Origin: Azoarcus sp. CIB
GTDB lineage: Bacteria > Pseudomonadota > Gammaproteobacteria > Burkholderiales > Rhodocyclaceae
NCBI RefSeq assembly: GCF_001190925.1
Contig: NZ_CP011072.1
Coordinates: forward strand, 4,588,001 to 4,652,000
Direction: 5' to 3'
Length of the DNA stretch: 64,000 nt
In this document: one piece after another, positions 43,292 to 57,638 of the stretch
Layout: each line of letters starts with the position of its first letter
Position numbering within the stretch: position 1 is the first letter of the stretch
Translations under genes and position numbers: made by a program
The notes under the pieces: model-generated
The model's input: only the letters and a program-made list of their open reading frames with translations
The model's database searches: none
Told to the model about the DNA's origin: nothing

Positions 43292-44755
43292 TCAGCGCGG
43301 CAGAACCGTCTCGCCCATCAGGAACTGGTCCACCTCGCGCGCGCACTGACGACCTTCCCTGATCGCCCACACGACCAGCGACTGCCCCCGGCGCACGTCG
43401 CCGGCAGCAAACACCTTCGGCGCGCTGGTCGCATAGCAGCCGGCACCGTCGGTCGTCGCCTTGGCGTTGCCGCGCGCATCCTTCTCGACGCCGAAGGCCT
43501 CGAGCAGCTTGCCCAGCGGGTTCGTGAAGCCCATCGCGAAGAAGACGAGATCGGCCTTCACCTCGAATTCCGAGCCCGCGACCTCCGACATGCGGCCGTC
43601 CTTCCACTCGAGACGCACCGCCTTCAGGCCGGTGACCTTGCCGTCCTTGCCGAAGAACTCCTTCGTCGCGACGGCGAAATCGCGCTCGCAACCTTCCTCA
43701 TGCGACGAGGAGGTGCGCATCTTGATCGGCCAGTACGGCCAGGTCAGCGCCTTGTTCTCCTGCTCGGGCGGCATCGGCATCAGTTCGAACTGGGTCACGC
43801 TGGCCGCACCGTGGCGGTTCGACGTGCCGACACAGTCGGAACCGGTGTCACCGCCGCCGATCACGACCACGTGCTTGCCTTCGGCCGAAATCGGGTTCGG
43901 GCCGTCACCGGCCACCGCCTTGTTCTGCGGAATCAGGAACTCCAGCGCGAAATGCACTCCGGCAAGTTCGCGGCCCGGCACGGGCAGATCGCGCGGCACT
44001 TCCGACCCCGCGGCGAGGACAACGGCGTCGAAGTCCTTCTGCAGTGCTTCTGCGCTGACGAATTCCGTCGCATCGTTGGCGATGCCGGGCTCCGTCGCCT
44101 CGGCCCCGACGATCACGCCGGTACGGAAGCGCACCCCCTCGGCCTCCATCTGCGCCATGCGCCGATCGATCAGGCCCTTCTCCATCTTGAAGTCGGGGAT
44201 ACCATAACGCAGCAAACCGCCGATGCGGCTGCTCTTCTCGAACACCGTCACGTCATGGCCGACGCGCGCGAGCTGCTGCGCGGCGGCGAGGCCCGCGGGC
44301 CCGGAACCGACGACGGCGATCTTCTTGCCGGTCTTCTCCGCTGCCGGACGCGGCTGCACCCAGCCCTCTTCCCACGCCTTGTCGATGATCGCGTGCTCGA
44401 TCGACTTGATGCCAACGGCGTCGGCGTTGATGTTCAGCGTGCACGCCGCCTCGCACGGAGCGGGGCAGATGCGGCCGGTGAACTCGGGGAAATTGTTGGT
44501 CGAGTGCAGGACCTCGATCGCTTCCTTCCACTGGCCGCGATACACCAGATCATTCCAGTCCGGAATGATGTTGTTGACGGGACAGCCGTTGTTGCAGAAC
44601 GGGATGCCGCAATCCATGCAGCGCGCACCCTGGACCGCCGCCTGCTCGTCGCTGAGACGAAGCACGAACTCCTTGTACTTCTTCAGGCGCTCGGCAACCG
44701 GCTCGTAGGCCTCCGACAGACGCTGATACTCCAGAAATCCGGTGGGCTTGCCCAT
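43292..44755 (-). CDS. gltD: Glutamate synthase small subunit
   Basis: A 487-residue NADPH-dependent FAD/iron-sulfur subunit. N-terminal cysteine motifs [17 protein letters not shown] and CPAPCEAAC bind Fe-S clusters. Two nucleotide-binding Rossmann motifs follow ([20 protein letters not shown] for [23 protein letters not shown] for NADPH). It passes electrons to GltB for glutamate formation from glutamine and 2-oxoglutarate. It starts two bases after gltB. Confidence 0.96.
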   Translation of the reverse strand: MGKPTGFLEYQRLSEAYEPVAERLKKYKEFVLRLSDEQAAVQGARCMDCGIPFCNNGCPVNNIIPDWNDLVYRGQWKEAIEVLHSTNNFPEFTGRICPAPCEAACTLNINADAVGIKSIEHAIIDKAWEEGWVQPRPAAEKTGKKIAVVGSGPAGLAAAQQLARVGHDVTVFEKSSRIGGLLRYGIPDFKMEKGLIDRRMAQMEAEGVRFRTGVIVGAEATEPGIANDATEFVSAEALQKDFDAVVLAAGSEVPRDLPVPGRELAGVHFALEFLIPQNKAVAGDGPNPISAEGKHVVVIGGGDTGSDCVGTSNRHGAASVTQFELMPMPPEQENKALTWPYWPIKMRTSSSHEEGCERDFAVATKEFFGKDGKVTGLKAVRLEWKDGRMSEVAGSEFEVKADLVFFAMGFTNPLGKLLEAFGVEKDARGNAKATTDGAGCYATSAPKVFAAGDVRRGQSLVVWAIREGRQCAREVDQFLMGETVLPR

Positions 44756-44757
44756 TT

Positions 44758-49431
<4,674 letters not shown>

Positions 49432-49533
49432 CACGTTCTTCCTCGACACAACACGTTTGCCGGCCAAAAACCGGCGTTGATCGGGCAACGGCAGCGCCGC
49501 ATGCAAATAACGCACCAAAGTTGTGCAGGCGTC

Positions 49534-49565
49534 AAAAAGAGCCGGGTGCACGCGCACACCGGCTC
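49534..49565 (-). terminator. Terminator-like hairpin in the gltB leader
   Basis: GAGCCGG (49539-49545) pairs with CCGGCTC (49559-49565), with inner GTG/CAC pairs and one bulged base. Read on the minus strand it is followed by TTTTT (49538-49534). It lies downstream of the candidate gltB promoter, so it may be an attenuator. It could instead, or also, end transcripts coming from dgt. Confidence 0.6.
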
Positions 49566-49619
49566 CATTCGGCCAGCGCTCGACGCACGGCCACTGCTTA
49601 CCTTTCAGGCGGACTTCGG

Positions 49620-49648
49620 AATATACCCCCGCGAAACCCGTGTTTCAA
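49620..49648 (-). promoter_or_regulatory. Sigma70-type promoter of gltBD
   Basis: On the minus strand TTGAAA (49648-49643) and TATATT (49625-49620) are separated by exactly 17 bases; each matches consensus at 5 of 6 positions. Transcription would start near 49612, about 180 bases before the gltB ATG, and run through the terminator-like hairpin. Confidence 0.65.
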
Positions 49649-49681
49649 GATTTTTTTGCGGCGCGGTAAGCCTATGATGCC

Positions 49682-50806
49682 TCAATGAATTTCGCCGACG
49701 GCGAAGAGCCGGCGATGCTCTTTCATCGCGTAGCGGTCGGTCATTCCGGCGATATAGTCGGCGATTGCGCGTGGCGTGTCGGCGCGTGCACGCATCTGAT
49801 ATTGCGGCGGAAGAAGGCGGGGATCGCTCATGAAGGCGCCGAACAGATCCTGGATGATGCGCCGCGCCTTGTCCGTCATGCGCAGCACCTGGTAGTGCGC
49901 GTAGAGGTTCTGCCGCAGGAACGCCTTCAGCTCGCGCAGGCGCGGCGCGAGCTCCTCCGAATACGCCACCAGTCGCCCGGCGTGACGCACATCCGCGAGG
50001 GACTGCACACCCGCACCGACGATGTTCGCCCGCGTCGTGGCGATGAGGTCGAGCGCCATCTCGTTGATCATGCGCCGAATCGTCTCGTGGATCAGCCGGC
50101 GCCCTCCAAGACCCGGCCAGCGGGCCTCCGCATCCCGGCGCGCATCCGCGAACACTGCGACCTCGTCGAGCTGTTCCAGGGTGATCAGCCCGGAACGCAG
50201 ACCGTCATCGACATCGTGGTTGTTGTACGCGATCTCGTCGGCCAGATTGGTGAGCTGCGCCTCCAACGAAGGCTGATGACCGTCGAGGAAGCGCTGCCCC
50301 AGTTCGCCCAACTCCTTGGCACGCTCGCGCGAGCAGTGCTTCAGGATCCCCTCGCGCGTCTCGTAACACAGGTTCAGGCCGTCGAAGGCGGCGTAGTGCT
50401 CCTCGAGAACATCGACAGTTCGCAGGGACTGCAGATTGTGCTCGAACCCGCCGTACGCCTTCATGCAGGCATTGAGGGCGTCCTGACCCGCATGCCCGAA
50501 CGGGGTGTGCCCCAGGTCATGGGCGAGCGCGATCGCCTCGACCAGATCCTCGTTGAGCTGCAGCGTCCGTGCCACGCTGCGCGAAATCTGGGCCACCTCG
50601 ATGCTATGCGTCAGGCGCGTGCGGAACAGGTCACCCTCGTGATTGACGAAGACCTGCGTCTTGTATTCGAGCCGCCGGAACGAGTTCGAATGCACGATGC
50701 GGTCGCGGTCGCGCTGGAACTCGCTGCGAATGCCGGGCGAGGGCTCGGAATGAACCCTCCCACGCGAATTCGCCTCGGTCACCGCCCAGTGAGCGAGCGC
50801 CATCAT
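49682..50806 (-). CDS. dgt: dGTP triphosphohydrolase-like protein (HD domain)
   Basis: A 374-residue deoxyguanosinetriphosphate triphosphohydrolase-like protein. Metal-binding HD motifs are [16 protein letters not shown] and [26 protein letters not shown] and [20 protein letters not shown] are further family features. It removes triphosphate from dNTPs. The start is [12 protein letters not shown] at 50806, overlapping the aroB stop (ATGA); the long open frame upstream lies antisense-like within aroB and is not used. Confidence 0.92.
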   Translation of the reverse strand: MMALAHWAVTEANSRGRVHSEPSPGIRSEFQRDRDRIVHSNSFRRLEYKTQVFVNHEGDLFRTRLTHSIEVAQISRSVARTLQLNEDLVEAIALAHDLGHTPFGHAGQDALNACMKAYGGFEHNLQSLRTVDVLEEHYAAFDGLNLCYETREGILKHCSRERAKELGELGQRFLDGHQPSLEAQLTNLADEIAYNNHDVDDGLRSGLITLEQLDEVAVFADARRDAEARWPGLGGRRLIHETIRRMINEMALDLIATTRANIVGAGVQSLADVRHAGRLVAYSEELAPRLRELKAFLRQNLYAHYQVLRMTDKARRIIQDLFGAFMSDPRLLPPQYQMRARADTPRAIADYIAGMTDRYAMKEHRRLFAVGEIH

Positions 50807-51885
50807 GCGCAGCGCGCTTCGATGGCTGCGGCGATCGCTTCGTGCGTTGCATCGGCATGGATGACCGCCCTGCCGATGCCGCGTAGCAGTATCAGCCGCA
50901 GCCGCCCGGCCTCCACCTTCTTGTCGTGCGCCATCAGCTCCAGATAGCGTGCAGCACCAAGTTGCGGGCCGTGCACCGGCAACCCGGCGCGCCTGTGCAG
51001 CGCCTCGATGCGCGCGACATCGCCAACGCTCAACCACCCCAGGCGGGCCGACAGTTCCGCGGCCATCATCGTTCCCGCCGCCACGGCCTCGCCGTGCAGC
51101 CACGCCCCGTAGCCCATGCCGGTTTCGATCGCATGGCCGAAGGTATGCCCGAGATTCAGGAGCGCGCGCTCCCCTTGCTCGGTTTCGTCCGCCGCAACGA
51201 CGACCGCCTTGTTCGTGCATGAACGCTCTATCGCAAAGGCCAGCGCCTCGGGCTCACGCGCGACCAGGCGCTCGATGTTCGACTCCAGCCAGTCGAAGAA
51301 CTCCGGATCGCGGATCAAGCCGTACTTGATAACTTCCGCGAGACCTGCGGCCAGTTCGCGTGCCGGCAGGGTGTCCAGCGTTCCGGTATCGGCCAGCACC
51401 AGTTTAGGCTGATAGAACGCGCCGATCATGTTCTTGCCGAGCGGATGGTTGATCGCCGTCTTTCCACCCACCGACGAGTCGACCTGCGACAGCAGCGTCG
51501 TCGGAATCTGGATGAACGGCACGCCGCGCTGGTAGGTCGCGGCCGCAAATCCGGTCATGTCGCCGATGACGCCGCCCCCCAGGGCAAGGAGGGTCGTCGA
51601 GCGCTCGCAGCGCTCAGCCAGGAGCATGTCGAAGATCCGGCTGAGGGTCGACCAATCCTTGTGCGCCTCGCCATCGGACAGCGTCACGGCATGCACCTGC
51701 ACGCCGCGATGGCGCAGCCCGGCCTGCAGCGGATCGAGGTAAAGCGGGCCGACGACGTCGTTGGTGACGATCGCGACGCGCGGCGTCCTGAGGAAAGGGA
51801 GGATCAGCGACGGATCGCTGAGCAGGCCGCGGCCGATATGGATCGGATAAGCGCGGTCGCCAAGTGCCACATTGAGGGTACGCAT
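50803..51885 (-). CDS. aroB: 3-Dehydroquinate synthase
   Basis: A 360-residue AroB that cyclises DAHP to 3-dehydroquinate in the shikimate pathway. [20 protein letters not shown] near residue 100, [32 protein letters not shown] and [19 protein letters not shown] carry the NAD, zinc and substrate residues. One base separates it from aroK, with which it forms the aroKB operon common in proteobacteria. Confidence 0.97.
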   Translation of the reverse strand: MRTLNVALGDRAYPIHIGRGLLSDPSLILPFLRTPRVAIVTNDVVGPLYLDPLQAGLRHRGVQVHAVTLSDGEAHKDWSTLSRIFDMLLAERCERSTTLLALGGGVIGDMTGFAAATYQRGVPFIQIPTTLLSQVDSSVGGKTAINHPLGKNMIGAFYQPKLVLADTGTLDTLPARELAAGLAEVIKYGLIRDPEFFDWLESNIERLVAREPEALAFAIERSCTNKAVVVAADETEQGERALLNLGHTFGHAIETGMGYGAWLHGEAVAAGTMMAAELSARLGWLSVGDVARIEALHRRAGLPVHGPQLGAARYLELMAHDKKVEAGRLRLILLRGIGRAVIHADATHEAIAAAIEARCA

Positions 51886-51886
51886 G

Positions 51887-52399
51887 TCACTTCTTGAAGT
51901 TTTCGATGGCCTTCTCGATCACGCGCACCATCCCGCCTGGATTGCCGCGACCGCCATCGACGATGATGTCCGCGACGGAACGGTACAGCGGATCGCGTTC
52001 GCGATAGAGGCTCTCGATGCGTTCGCGCGGGTTGGGCACCTGCAGCAGCGGACGGTTGCGGTCGTGCCGGGTCCGCTCCCACAGGACGGGTGTCGGTACG
52101 TTCAGGTACACGACGACACCCCGCTCCGACATCATCGCGCGGTTGTCGGGATTGAGGACGACCCCGCCGCCGGTCGCCAGCACGAGGTCGGATTCCTGCG
52201 TCAGCTCGTCGATGAGCTGAGTTTCGCGCCGCCTGAAACCTTCCTCGCCTTCGATCTCGAAGATCGTGGAGACCTTGACCCCCGTACGAGCCTCGATCTC
52301 GTGATCGCAATCGACGAAGCGCATGCGATGACGCCGGGCATACTCACGACCTACCGTGGTCTTCCCGGCGCCCATCAAGCCAACCAGAATCACTAACAC
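51887..52399 (-). CDS. aroK: Shikimate kinase
   Basis: A 170-residue shikimate kinase. The P-loop is [15 protein letters not shown] at the N-terminus; shikimate-binding residues appear in FVDCDHEIE and LATGGGVVL; the lid region is [12 protein letters not shown]. No ATG precedes the P-loop in frame: only TTG (52402) and GTG (52399, 52393) are available, so the start is non-ATG and its exact position is uncertain. The 64 bases upstream follow pilQ. Confidence 0.93.
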   Translation of the reverse strand: MLVILVGLMGAGKTTVGREYARRHRMRFVDCDHEIEARTGVKVSTIFEIEGEEGFRRRETQLIDELTQESDLVLATGGGVVLNPDNRAMMSERGVVVYLNVPTPVLWERTRHDRNRPLLQVPNPRERIESLYRERDPLYRSVADIIVDGGRGNPGGMVRVIEKAIENFKK

Positions 52400-52466
52400 C
52401 AAACCGGCATCCGATACGTAATGCCAGCAACTATACAGCAGGCGAACGAGCCTGCGCGCGTGCCGA

Positions 52467-54641
52467 TCACTTCAGCGTCAGGGTGTCCGAGACGATGCGC
52501 GGCGTCAGGAAAACCAGCAGCTCGCGACGCGCCGACTGCGTATTCGTCGAGCGGAACAGGGCGCCGAGGTAAGGGATCTCGCCGAGCAGCGGCACACGGT
52601 TTACCGTAGTGGTCTCCTCTTCCTCGAATACGCCACCGATCACCACCGTTCCGCCATTCTCGACCATCACTTCGGTCGTCACGCTCTTCTTGTCGATCGG
52701 CGGATTGCCGAGGATGCTGCGCGAGAAATCCGCCCTGTCCTTGCTCACTTCCACCTTCAGCTGGACGCGCCCATCCGGCGTGATGCTCGGGCGCACCTTC
52801 AGCATCAGCACGGCATCCTTGAAGCTGACGGTCGGCGGCTCGGTGCCGCTCGAGGGCGTGACGTAGGGAATCTCCTGGCCCTGCTTGATCGTCGCCTCGA
52901 CCTGGTTGGCCGTGAGGATGCGCGGGCTCGACACGACACGGCCGCGACCGTCCGATTCGAGGGCTGCCAGCTCGAGGTTCAGGAAGCGCGTCAGCGAACG
53001 GTTGAACAGGGTCAGGTTCAGAGCGCCGAACGGGTTGGTCGGGAGGAAGCCGTTGCCACTCACCGCATTTTCGCCCACGCGATGAATGATCGTATTGATC
53101 GGCGAATCCGGATCCGTGCTGATCTCGCCCGTCTGGGAGTTGAAGTTGCCGAACTCGGACGAACCGAAGCCGATCTTTGCCCCCTCACCGAGGTTCTTCG
53201 ACTTGCGATCCCCGTAACCCAGACGCACGCCGAGATCGCGGGCGAAATCCTTGTTCGCCTCGACGACCCGCGCCTCGATCATGACCTGGCGCGGCGGGAT
53301 GTCGATATCCTTGATGAGGCTCGCAAGGGCCGCCAAGCGGCTCGAGACATCGGTGACGAACAGCCGATTACTCCGCTCGTCGACGACGACGCTGCCACGC
53401 TTCGACAGCATCGTCTGATCCTTGCTCTTCAGGAAATCGAAGATTTCCTTCGACTTGTGATAATTGATCTGGAAGCTTTCGGTCTGCAGCGGTTCCAGAT
53501 CGCCGATCTGCGCCTTCGCTTCGAGCTGCAGCTTCTCGCGCGTCGCGAGCTCCTCGCCCGGAGCAATCCAGATGACGTTACCCGACTTGCGCATGTCCAG
53601 GCCCTTGGCCTGCAGGATGATGTCGAGGGCCTGGTCCCACGGCACGTCCTTGAGGCGCAGCGTCAGGTTGCCCTGCACCGAGTCGCTGGTGATGATGTTG
53701 AAGTTGGTGAAATCGGCGATGACCTGCAGCACCGAACGGACGTCGATGTTCTGGAAATTCAGCGAGAGCTTCTCGCCCTTGTACTGGCCGCGCCCAGCCC
53801 CCTGGACCAGCTTGTTCGGATCCTCGACGACGCGGCGCACCTCGAGCACGAACTGGTTGTCGCTCTGGTAGGCGTTGTGCTCCCACTTGCCGTTGGGCGT
53901 CACCTGCAGGCGGACGTTGTCGCCCTGCTGCTGCGCGGTCATCGACGTCACCGGGGTGGCGAAGTCGGTGACATCCGAGCGGCGACGCAGATGCTCGGGC
54001 AAGGAGGTCTTCAGGAACTCGACGACCAGGCCACCACCCTGCTGACGGATGTCGATGCCTGCGTCGGGACTGGAGAGCTGCACGACCACCCGCCCCTCGC
54101 CATCCTTGCCGCGGCGGAAATTGATGTCGCGGATGCTGCTGCCCTCGGCGACCGCATCACGTTTCGGCGCGGCGAAATTGGCCATCGCCTGCGAGACCTG
54201 CGTCGTGGTGGCGCCCGAAGGCGCCGCGGCGCCGAGCGAGATGATGACGGTACGCCCCTCGATGCGCGATTCGAAGGGAGTGACTTTGGTGACGTTCAGG
54301 ACGAGGCGCGTGCGGTCGCCGGACTGGACGATGTTCGCGCTGCGCAGGTCGCCCTGGTCGATTTCCTGCACGCTGCGGCCCAAGCCGTTGATCGTGCCGG
54401 GAAAATCGAATGCGATCCGCGCGGGGTTCGCAACGCTGAAACTCGCCGGGGGCGCGGCGAGGGGCTCCTTGAGCGTGAGCTTCAGCAGCACGGAACCACC
54501 CTGCTGGGAAACCTCGAGGTCTTCGATGCGGTTCGTCGCGGCCTGGCTTTGCGACGACGCAGCCTGCGCAAGGACGGCGGGCGCAGGAACAGCCAGGGTG
54601 AACGCCGCACACAGCAGCGCAATCATGCGTTTGTGATTCAT
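52467..54641 (-). CDS. pilQ: Type IV pilus secretin PilQ
   Basis: A 724-residue outer-membrane secretin. Signal peptide through LAVPAPAVLAQA; AMIN-type domains in the first ~270 residues (IEDLEVSQQGGSVLLKL...); a secretin/TonB-like N-terminal domain (LSLNFQNIDVRSVLQVIADF); and the C-terminal secretin pore with VVSSPRILTANQVEATIKQG and RVPLLGEIPYLGALFRS. It forms the channel through which the pilus leaves the cell. It overlaps pilP by four bases. Confidence 0.96.
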   Translation of the reverse strand: MNHKRMIALLCAAFTLAVPAPAVLAQAASSQSQAATNRIEDLEVSQQGGSVLLKLTLKEPLAAPPASFSVANPARIAFDFPGTINGLGRSVQEIDQGDLRSANIVQSGDRTRLVLNVTKVTPFESRIEGRTVIISLGAAAPSGATTTQVSQAMANFAAPKRDAVAEGSSIRDINFRRGKDGEGRVVVQLSSPDAGIDIRQQGGGLVVEFLKTSLPEHLRRRSDVTDFATPVTSMTAQQQGDNVRLQVTPNGKWEHNAYQSDNQFVLEVRRVVEDPNKLVQGAGRGQYKGEKLSLNFQNIDVRSVLQVIADFTNFNIITSDSVQGNLTLRLKDVPWDQALDIILQAKGLDMRKSGNVIWIAPGEELATREKLQLEAKAQIGDLEPLQTESFQINYHKSKEIFDFLKSKDQTMLSKRGSVVVDERSNRLFVTDVSSRLAALASLIKDIDIPPRQVMIEARVVEANKDFARDLGVRLGYGDRKSKNLGEGAKIGFGSSEFGNFNSQTGEISTDPDSPINTIIHRVGENAVSGNGFLPTNPFGALNLTLFNRSLTRFLNLELAALESDGRGRVVSSPRILTANQVEATIKQGQEIPYVTPSSGTEPPTVSFKDAVLMLKVRPSITPDGRVQLKVEVSKDRADFSRSILGNPPIDKKSVTTEVMVENGGTVVIGGVFEEEETTTVNRVPLLGEIPYLGALFRSTNTQSARRELLVFLTPRIVSDTLTLK

Positions 54642-55153
54642 TTCCGTGCCTCCTGCTGCTCCTGCAGCAGCAATGTGCTGATGCGCTCGACCCAATCGCC
54701 GTTCATGTCTTCAACCAGCTCTTTCAGGGTGACTTCCGACTCCGAGATCGCCGTCACCAGTCCGAAATTCTGGCCCATGTAGTTGCCGACCTTGACTTGG
54801 TGCAGGTTCTGGTCGGCGCGTACCAGAGCGTGCACCTTTCGGTTCTGCGTGAGCACCCCGACCAGTTGCAGGGATTCGAGCGGATAGGCCTCGAGAGGCT
54901 CGCGCCTGCGATCGAGGTCGGGGCCGCCACGGCGGGTGGTTTTCGTTTCGGGCTCGATGCGGCTCATCACGAAGGGGTCGGCAGCGCCTTCCGCTTCATA
55001 CTTCACGACCGGGACCGGCTTGATCTCGGGCAGGGGCTTGATCGTTCCGGTCATCCCCTTTTCCTGCTCGGTCATCCACCCCTGGATGTCCTCCTGATCG
55101 CCTGCACAGGCGGTGAGGACAAGGGCGCTTGCAAGTATCAGAAGGCGTTTCAT
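54638..55153 (-). CDS. pilP: Type IV pilus lipoprotein PilP
   Basis: A 171-residue lipoprotein. The lipobox is LVLTACAGD at the N-terminus. The C-terminal domain (SLQLVGVLTQNRKVHALVRA and YMGQNFGLVTAISESEVTL) is the PilP beta-sandwich that binds the secretin. It links the PilMNO inner-membrane complex to PilQ. Confidence 0.94.
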   Translation of the reverse strand: MKRLLILASALVLTACAGDQEDIQGWMTEQEKGMTGTIKPLPEIKPVPVVKYEAEGAADPFVMSRIEPETKTTRRGGPDLDRRREPLEAYPLESLQLVGVLTQNRKVHALVRADQNLHQVKVGNYMGQNFGLVTAISESEVTLKELVEDMNGDWVERISTLLLQEQQEARK

Positions 55154-55160
55154 GGCTCTC

Positions 55161-55829
55161 TCACTTGCCTCCCTTTGTCTTTGCGGCCTTCTCCTGCTGG
55201 CGCTTCTGCGCGAGCTCCTCTTCGTCGAGGTAGCGATACGTGACCGCCTTCGCTTCCAGCTTGAGGCCGCCATCCTTCTGGGTTTCGATCGCGACGTTGT
55301 CCAGGGTCACGATCCGGGACATGCGGGCAACGTCTTCGGCGAACGCGCCAAGGTCGTTGTAGGCCCCGACGATGCGCACATCGATCGGCATCTCGGCATA
55401 GAAGTCCTTGACCGATTCAGAGCCTGGCTTGAAGAGTTCGAACTGCAATCCGCGGCCGACGCCAGCCTGGTTGATGTCGGAGAGCAACGAGTCCATTTCC
55501 GCGCGATTCGGAAGCTGCTTCAGCAGCGCGCCGAACTGGCGGTCGGTCTCTTCGAGCTGAAGCTTGTACGCATCCAGATTCACGGCAAGCTTCTTCTTCG
55601 TCACCCAGTCGTCGCGCAGTTGCACCTCTTCGGCCTCGCGCTGTTCGAGGAGCGCCACCTGATCGCGCCAGTCGAACCACCATGCGAGAGCGAGGACCGC
55701 AACCAGCAACGCGACGAACACCGCGATGCGCGGCGCCAGCGGCCACGCGCCGGGGTCGTTGGGATCGAGGCCCTTGAAATCCTGCGAGAGACGCTCGAAA
55801 TCGATGCCTTGGAGTTTGCCGACATTCAT
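55161..55829 (-). CDS. pilO: Type IV pilus assembly protein PilO
   Basis: A 222-residue bitopic inner-membrane protein with one membrane helix (about residues 34-52, PRIAVFVALLVAVLALAWWF), a coiled coil and a periplasmic ferredoxin-like domain (DFYAEMPIDVRIVGAYNDLG). It pairs with PilN. Its start overlaps pilN by four bases. Confidence 0.95.
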   Translation of the reverse strand: MNVGKLQGIDFERLSQDFKGLDPNDPGAWPLAPRIAVFVALLVAVLALAWWFDWRDQVALLEQREAEEVQLRDDWVTKKKLAVNLDAYKLQLEETDRQFGALLKQLPNRAEMDSLLSDINQAGVGRGLQFELFKPGSESVKDFYAEMPIDVRIVGAYNDLGAFAEDVARMSRIVTLDNVAIETQKDGGLKLEAKAVTYRYLDEEELAQKRQQEKAAKTKGGK

Positions 55830-56398
55830 TTCCTGGCCCCTTGATCGCCTTCGGCCTTGGGCCCTTCGATACCGATGTTGAGGGCGAAATCGCTGACCCG
55901 CCGCTTGTTCACGGATGCCGCTTTGATCTCGACCAACCCCGGGTTGGCAAGGTAGGGCGATTCGTCGAGGCTGCGCATCAGCGCCGAAACGCGCGAATTG
56001 GACTGCGAGTAGCCGAGCAGGGCAATCTTCGGGCCGGTCTGCTTGATGGAGCGCAGATACACACCGTCGGGCACGCGGCGCGCGAACTCGTTCATGACAT
56101 TCACCGCCTGGCCCCGCGTGGTCTGCAGGGACTCGATAACCTGCTTGCGCGCGAGCAGGGCATCGATCTGTTCACGCAGACGCTTGATTTCGGCGATCTG
56201 CACGTCCAGCTTGGTGATCTCGGACTTGAGGAAATCGTTGCGGCGTTCCTGACGCTCGACGTAGCCGGCGATGACTGTATGCACGACCAGCGCGACCAGC
56301 AGGCCGGCAACGACCATCGCGGCGGACACGACAAAGAACTGCTGGCGTCGTTCACGGCGCTTGAGTTCGCGATGGGGCAGCAGGTTGATTCGAATCAT
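55826..56398 (-). CDS. pilN: Type IV pilus assembly protein PilN
   Basis: A 190-residue bitopic protein. The conserved cytoplasmic peptide INLLPHRELKRRERR at the N-terminus binds PilM; one membrane helix (about residues 22-46) and a coiled-coil segment (EITKLDVQIAEIKRLREQID) follow. It forms a heterodimer with PilO. It overlaps pilM by four bases. Confidence 0.96.
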   Translation of the reverse strand: MIRINLLPHRELKRRERRQQFFVVSAAMVVAGLLVALVVHTVIAGYVERQERRNDFLKSEITKLDVQIAEIKRLREQIDALLARKQVIESLQTTRGQAVNVMNEFARRVPDGVYLRSIKQTGPKIALLGYSQSNSRVSALMRSLDESPYLANPGLVEIKAASVNKRRVSDFALNIGIEGPKAEGDQGARK

Positions 56399-57468
56399 GA
56401 ATCGAATCTCCGGAGCGCCAGTCCGCAGGCAACCATCAGCGACGGTGCATCGGCCAGCAGGTTCTTGGGTCGCACGCGCGACGACATCGACATCCCGACG
56501 AAGGGATTCGCGACGATGGACGGGACCTGGGTACGGCCGGCCACCACGTCGGAGAGACCGGGCATGACCGAGCAGCCGCCCGCGAGGACGATGTGGTCGA
56601 CCTGGTTGTACTGTGTCGAGGTGAAGAAGAACTGCAGCGCCCGCGACACTTCGAGGGCCAGGCTATCCATGAAGGGCCGCATCAGGTCGCGCTCGTAGTC
56701 CTCGGGCAGGCCGCCCGCACGTTTCGCGGCCTCGGCGTCCTCGACACTCATGCCGTACTGGCGCGCGATTTCCTGCGTGAGCTGCATGCCGCCGAACGCC
56801 TGTTCGCGCGCATAGAGCTGCTGACCATTGCGCAGGACGCTGACGTTCATGACGTTAGCGCCGATGTCGATCACCGCGACGATCTTGTCGGCGCCGCCGC
56901 CCGGGAGCTGCCTTGCGACGAGTTCGAAGGCCGCTTCTGCCGCGAAGGACTCGACGTCCATCACCGCGGCCTTGAGGCCGGCGGATTCGACTACAGCGAC
57001 GCGGTCCTCGACCTTTTCCTTGCGCGATGCGGCGATCAGGACCTCGACCTCTTCGGGGCTGCCCGGCGAGGGGCCGACCACCTGGAAGTCGAGATTGACT
57101 TCGTCCAAGGCAAAGGGAATGTACTGACTGGCCTCCGACTCGACCTGGAGTTCCATTTCCTGGTCGCGCAGACCGCCCGGCAGAATCATCTTCTTGGTGA
57201 TCACGGCCGAAGCAGGAAGCGCGACGGCGACCTGTTTGATGCCCCCGCCCATGCGGCGCACGGCACGCATCACGGCGTCGCTGACACCTTCGAGGTTGGC
57301 GATATTGCCGTCGACGACGGCGTCACGCGGCAGGGATTCGATGGCGTACCGCTCCATGCGGTACGCACCCTTTTCGCCCTCTGACAGCTCGACCATCTTC
57401 ACCGATGAAGATGAGATATCGAGGCCGACCAGCTGGCGTGCCTTGGGGCGAAATAGGGAGAAGTCCAT
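56395..57468 (-). CDS. pilM: Type IV pilus actin-like protein PilM
   Basis: A 357-residue cytoplasmic actin-like ATPase-fold protein. VGLDISSSSVKMVEL at the N-terminus, AVIDIGANVMNVSVLRNGQQ mid-protein and VLAGGCSVMPGLSDVV near the end form the nucleotide pocket. It binds PilN at the inner membrane. The ATG at 57468 is preferred to the adjacent upstream GTG. It is the first gene of pilMNOPQ and divergent from PBP1A, an arrangement common in proteobacteria. Confidence 0.96.
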   Translation of the reverse strand: MDFSLFRPKARQLVGLDISSSSVKMVELSEGEKGAYRMERYAIESLPRDAVVDGNIANLEGVSDAVMRAVRRMGGGIKQVAVALPASAVITKKMILPGGLRDQEMELQVESEASQYIPFALDEVNLDFQVVGPSPGSPEEVEVLIAASRKEKVEDRVAVVESAGLKAAVMDVESFAAEAAFELVARQLPGGGADKIVAVIDIGANVMNVSVLRNGQQLYAREQAFGGMQLTQEIARQYGMSVEDAEAAKRAGGLPEDYERDLMRPFMDSLALEVSRALQFFFTSTQYNQVDHIVLAGGCSVMPGLSDVVAGRTQVPSIVANPFVGMSMSSRVRPKNLLADAPSLMVACGLALRRFDS

Positions 57469-57577
57469 CACAAAGAAAACCCTTAAATTTCTTTATGTTA
57501 GGCGCCGAAACTGAATAAGCTTCTGAGATGCTAGCAACAAAGTGTTGCGAGTGCAAACACAGACGGCGGCAGATGCT

Positions 57578-57607
57578 TTGGAGGCACCGGGTGCGCAAAC
57601 GTATAAT
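57578..57607 (+). promoter_or_regulatory. Candidate promoter of the PBP1A gene
   Basis: A perfect TATAAT (57602-57607) lies 31 bases before the ATG. With an 18-base spacer the -35 would be TTGGAG (57578-57583), a weak match. Confidence 0.4.
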
Positions 57608-57638
57608 TGCGCTCCCGTCCTCCCTCTATGGATTCCCG

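Noticed and set aside
50807-51220. A longer N-terminus for the dGTPase-like protein
   Set aside because: It runs through aroB in another frame and is Arg-rich noise; the MMALAHW start overlaps the aroB stop normally.
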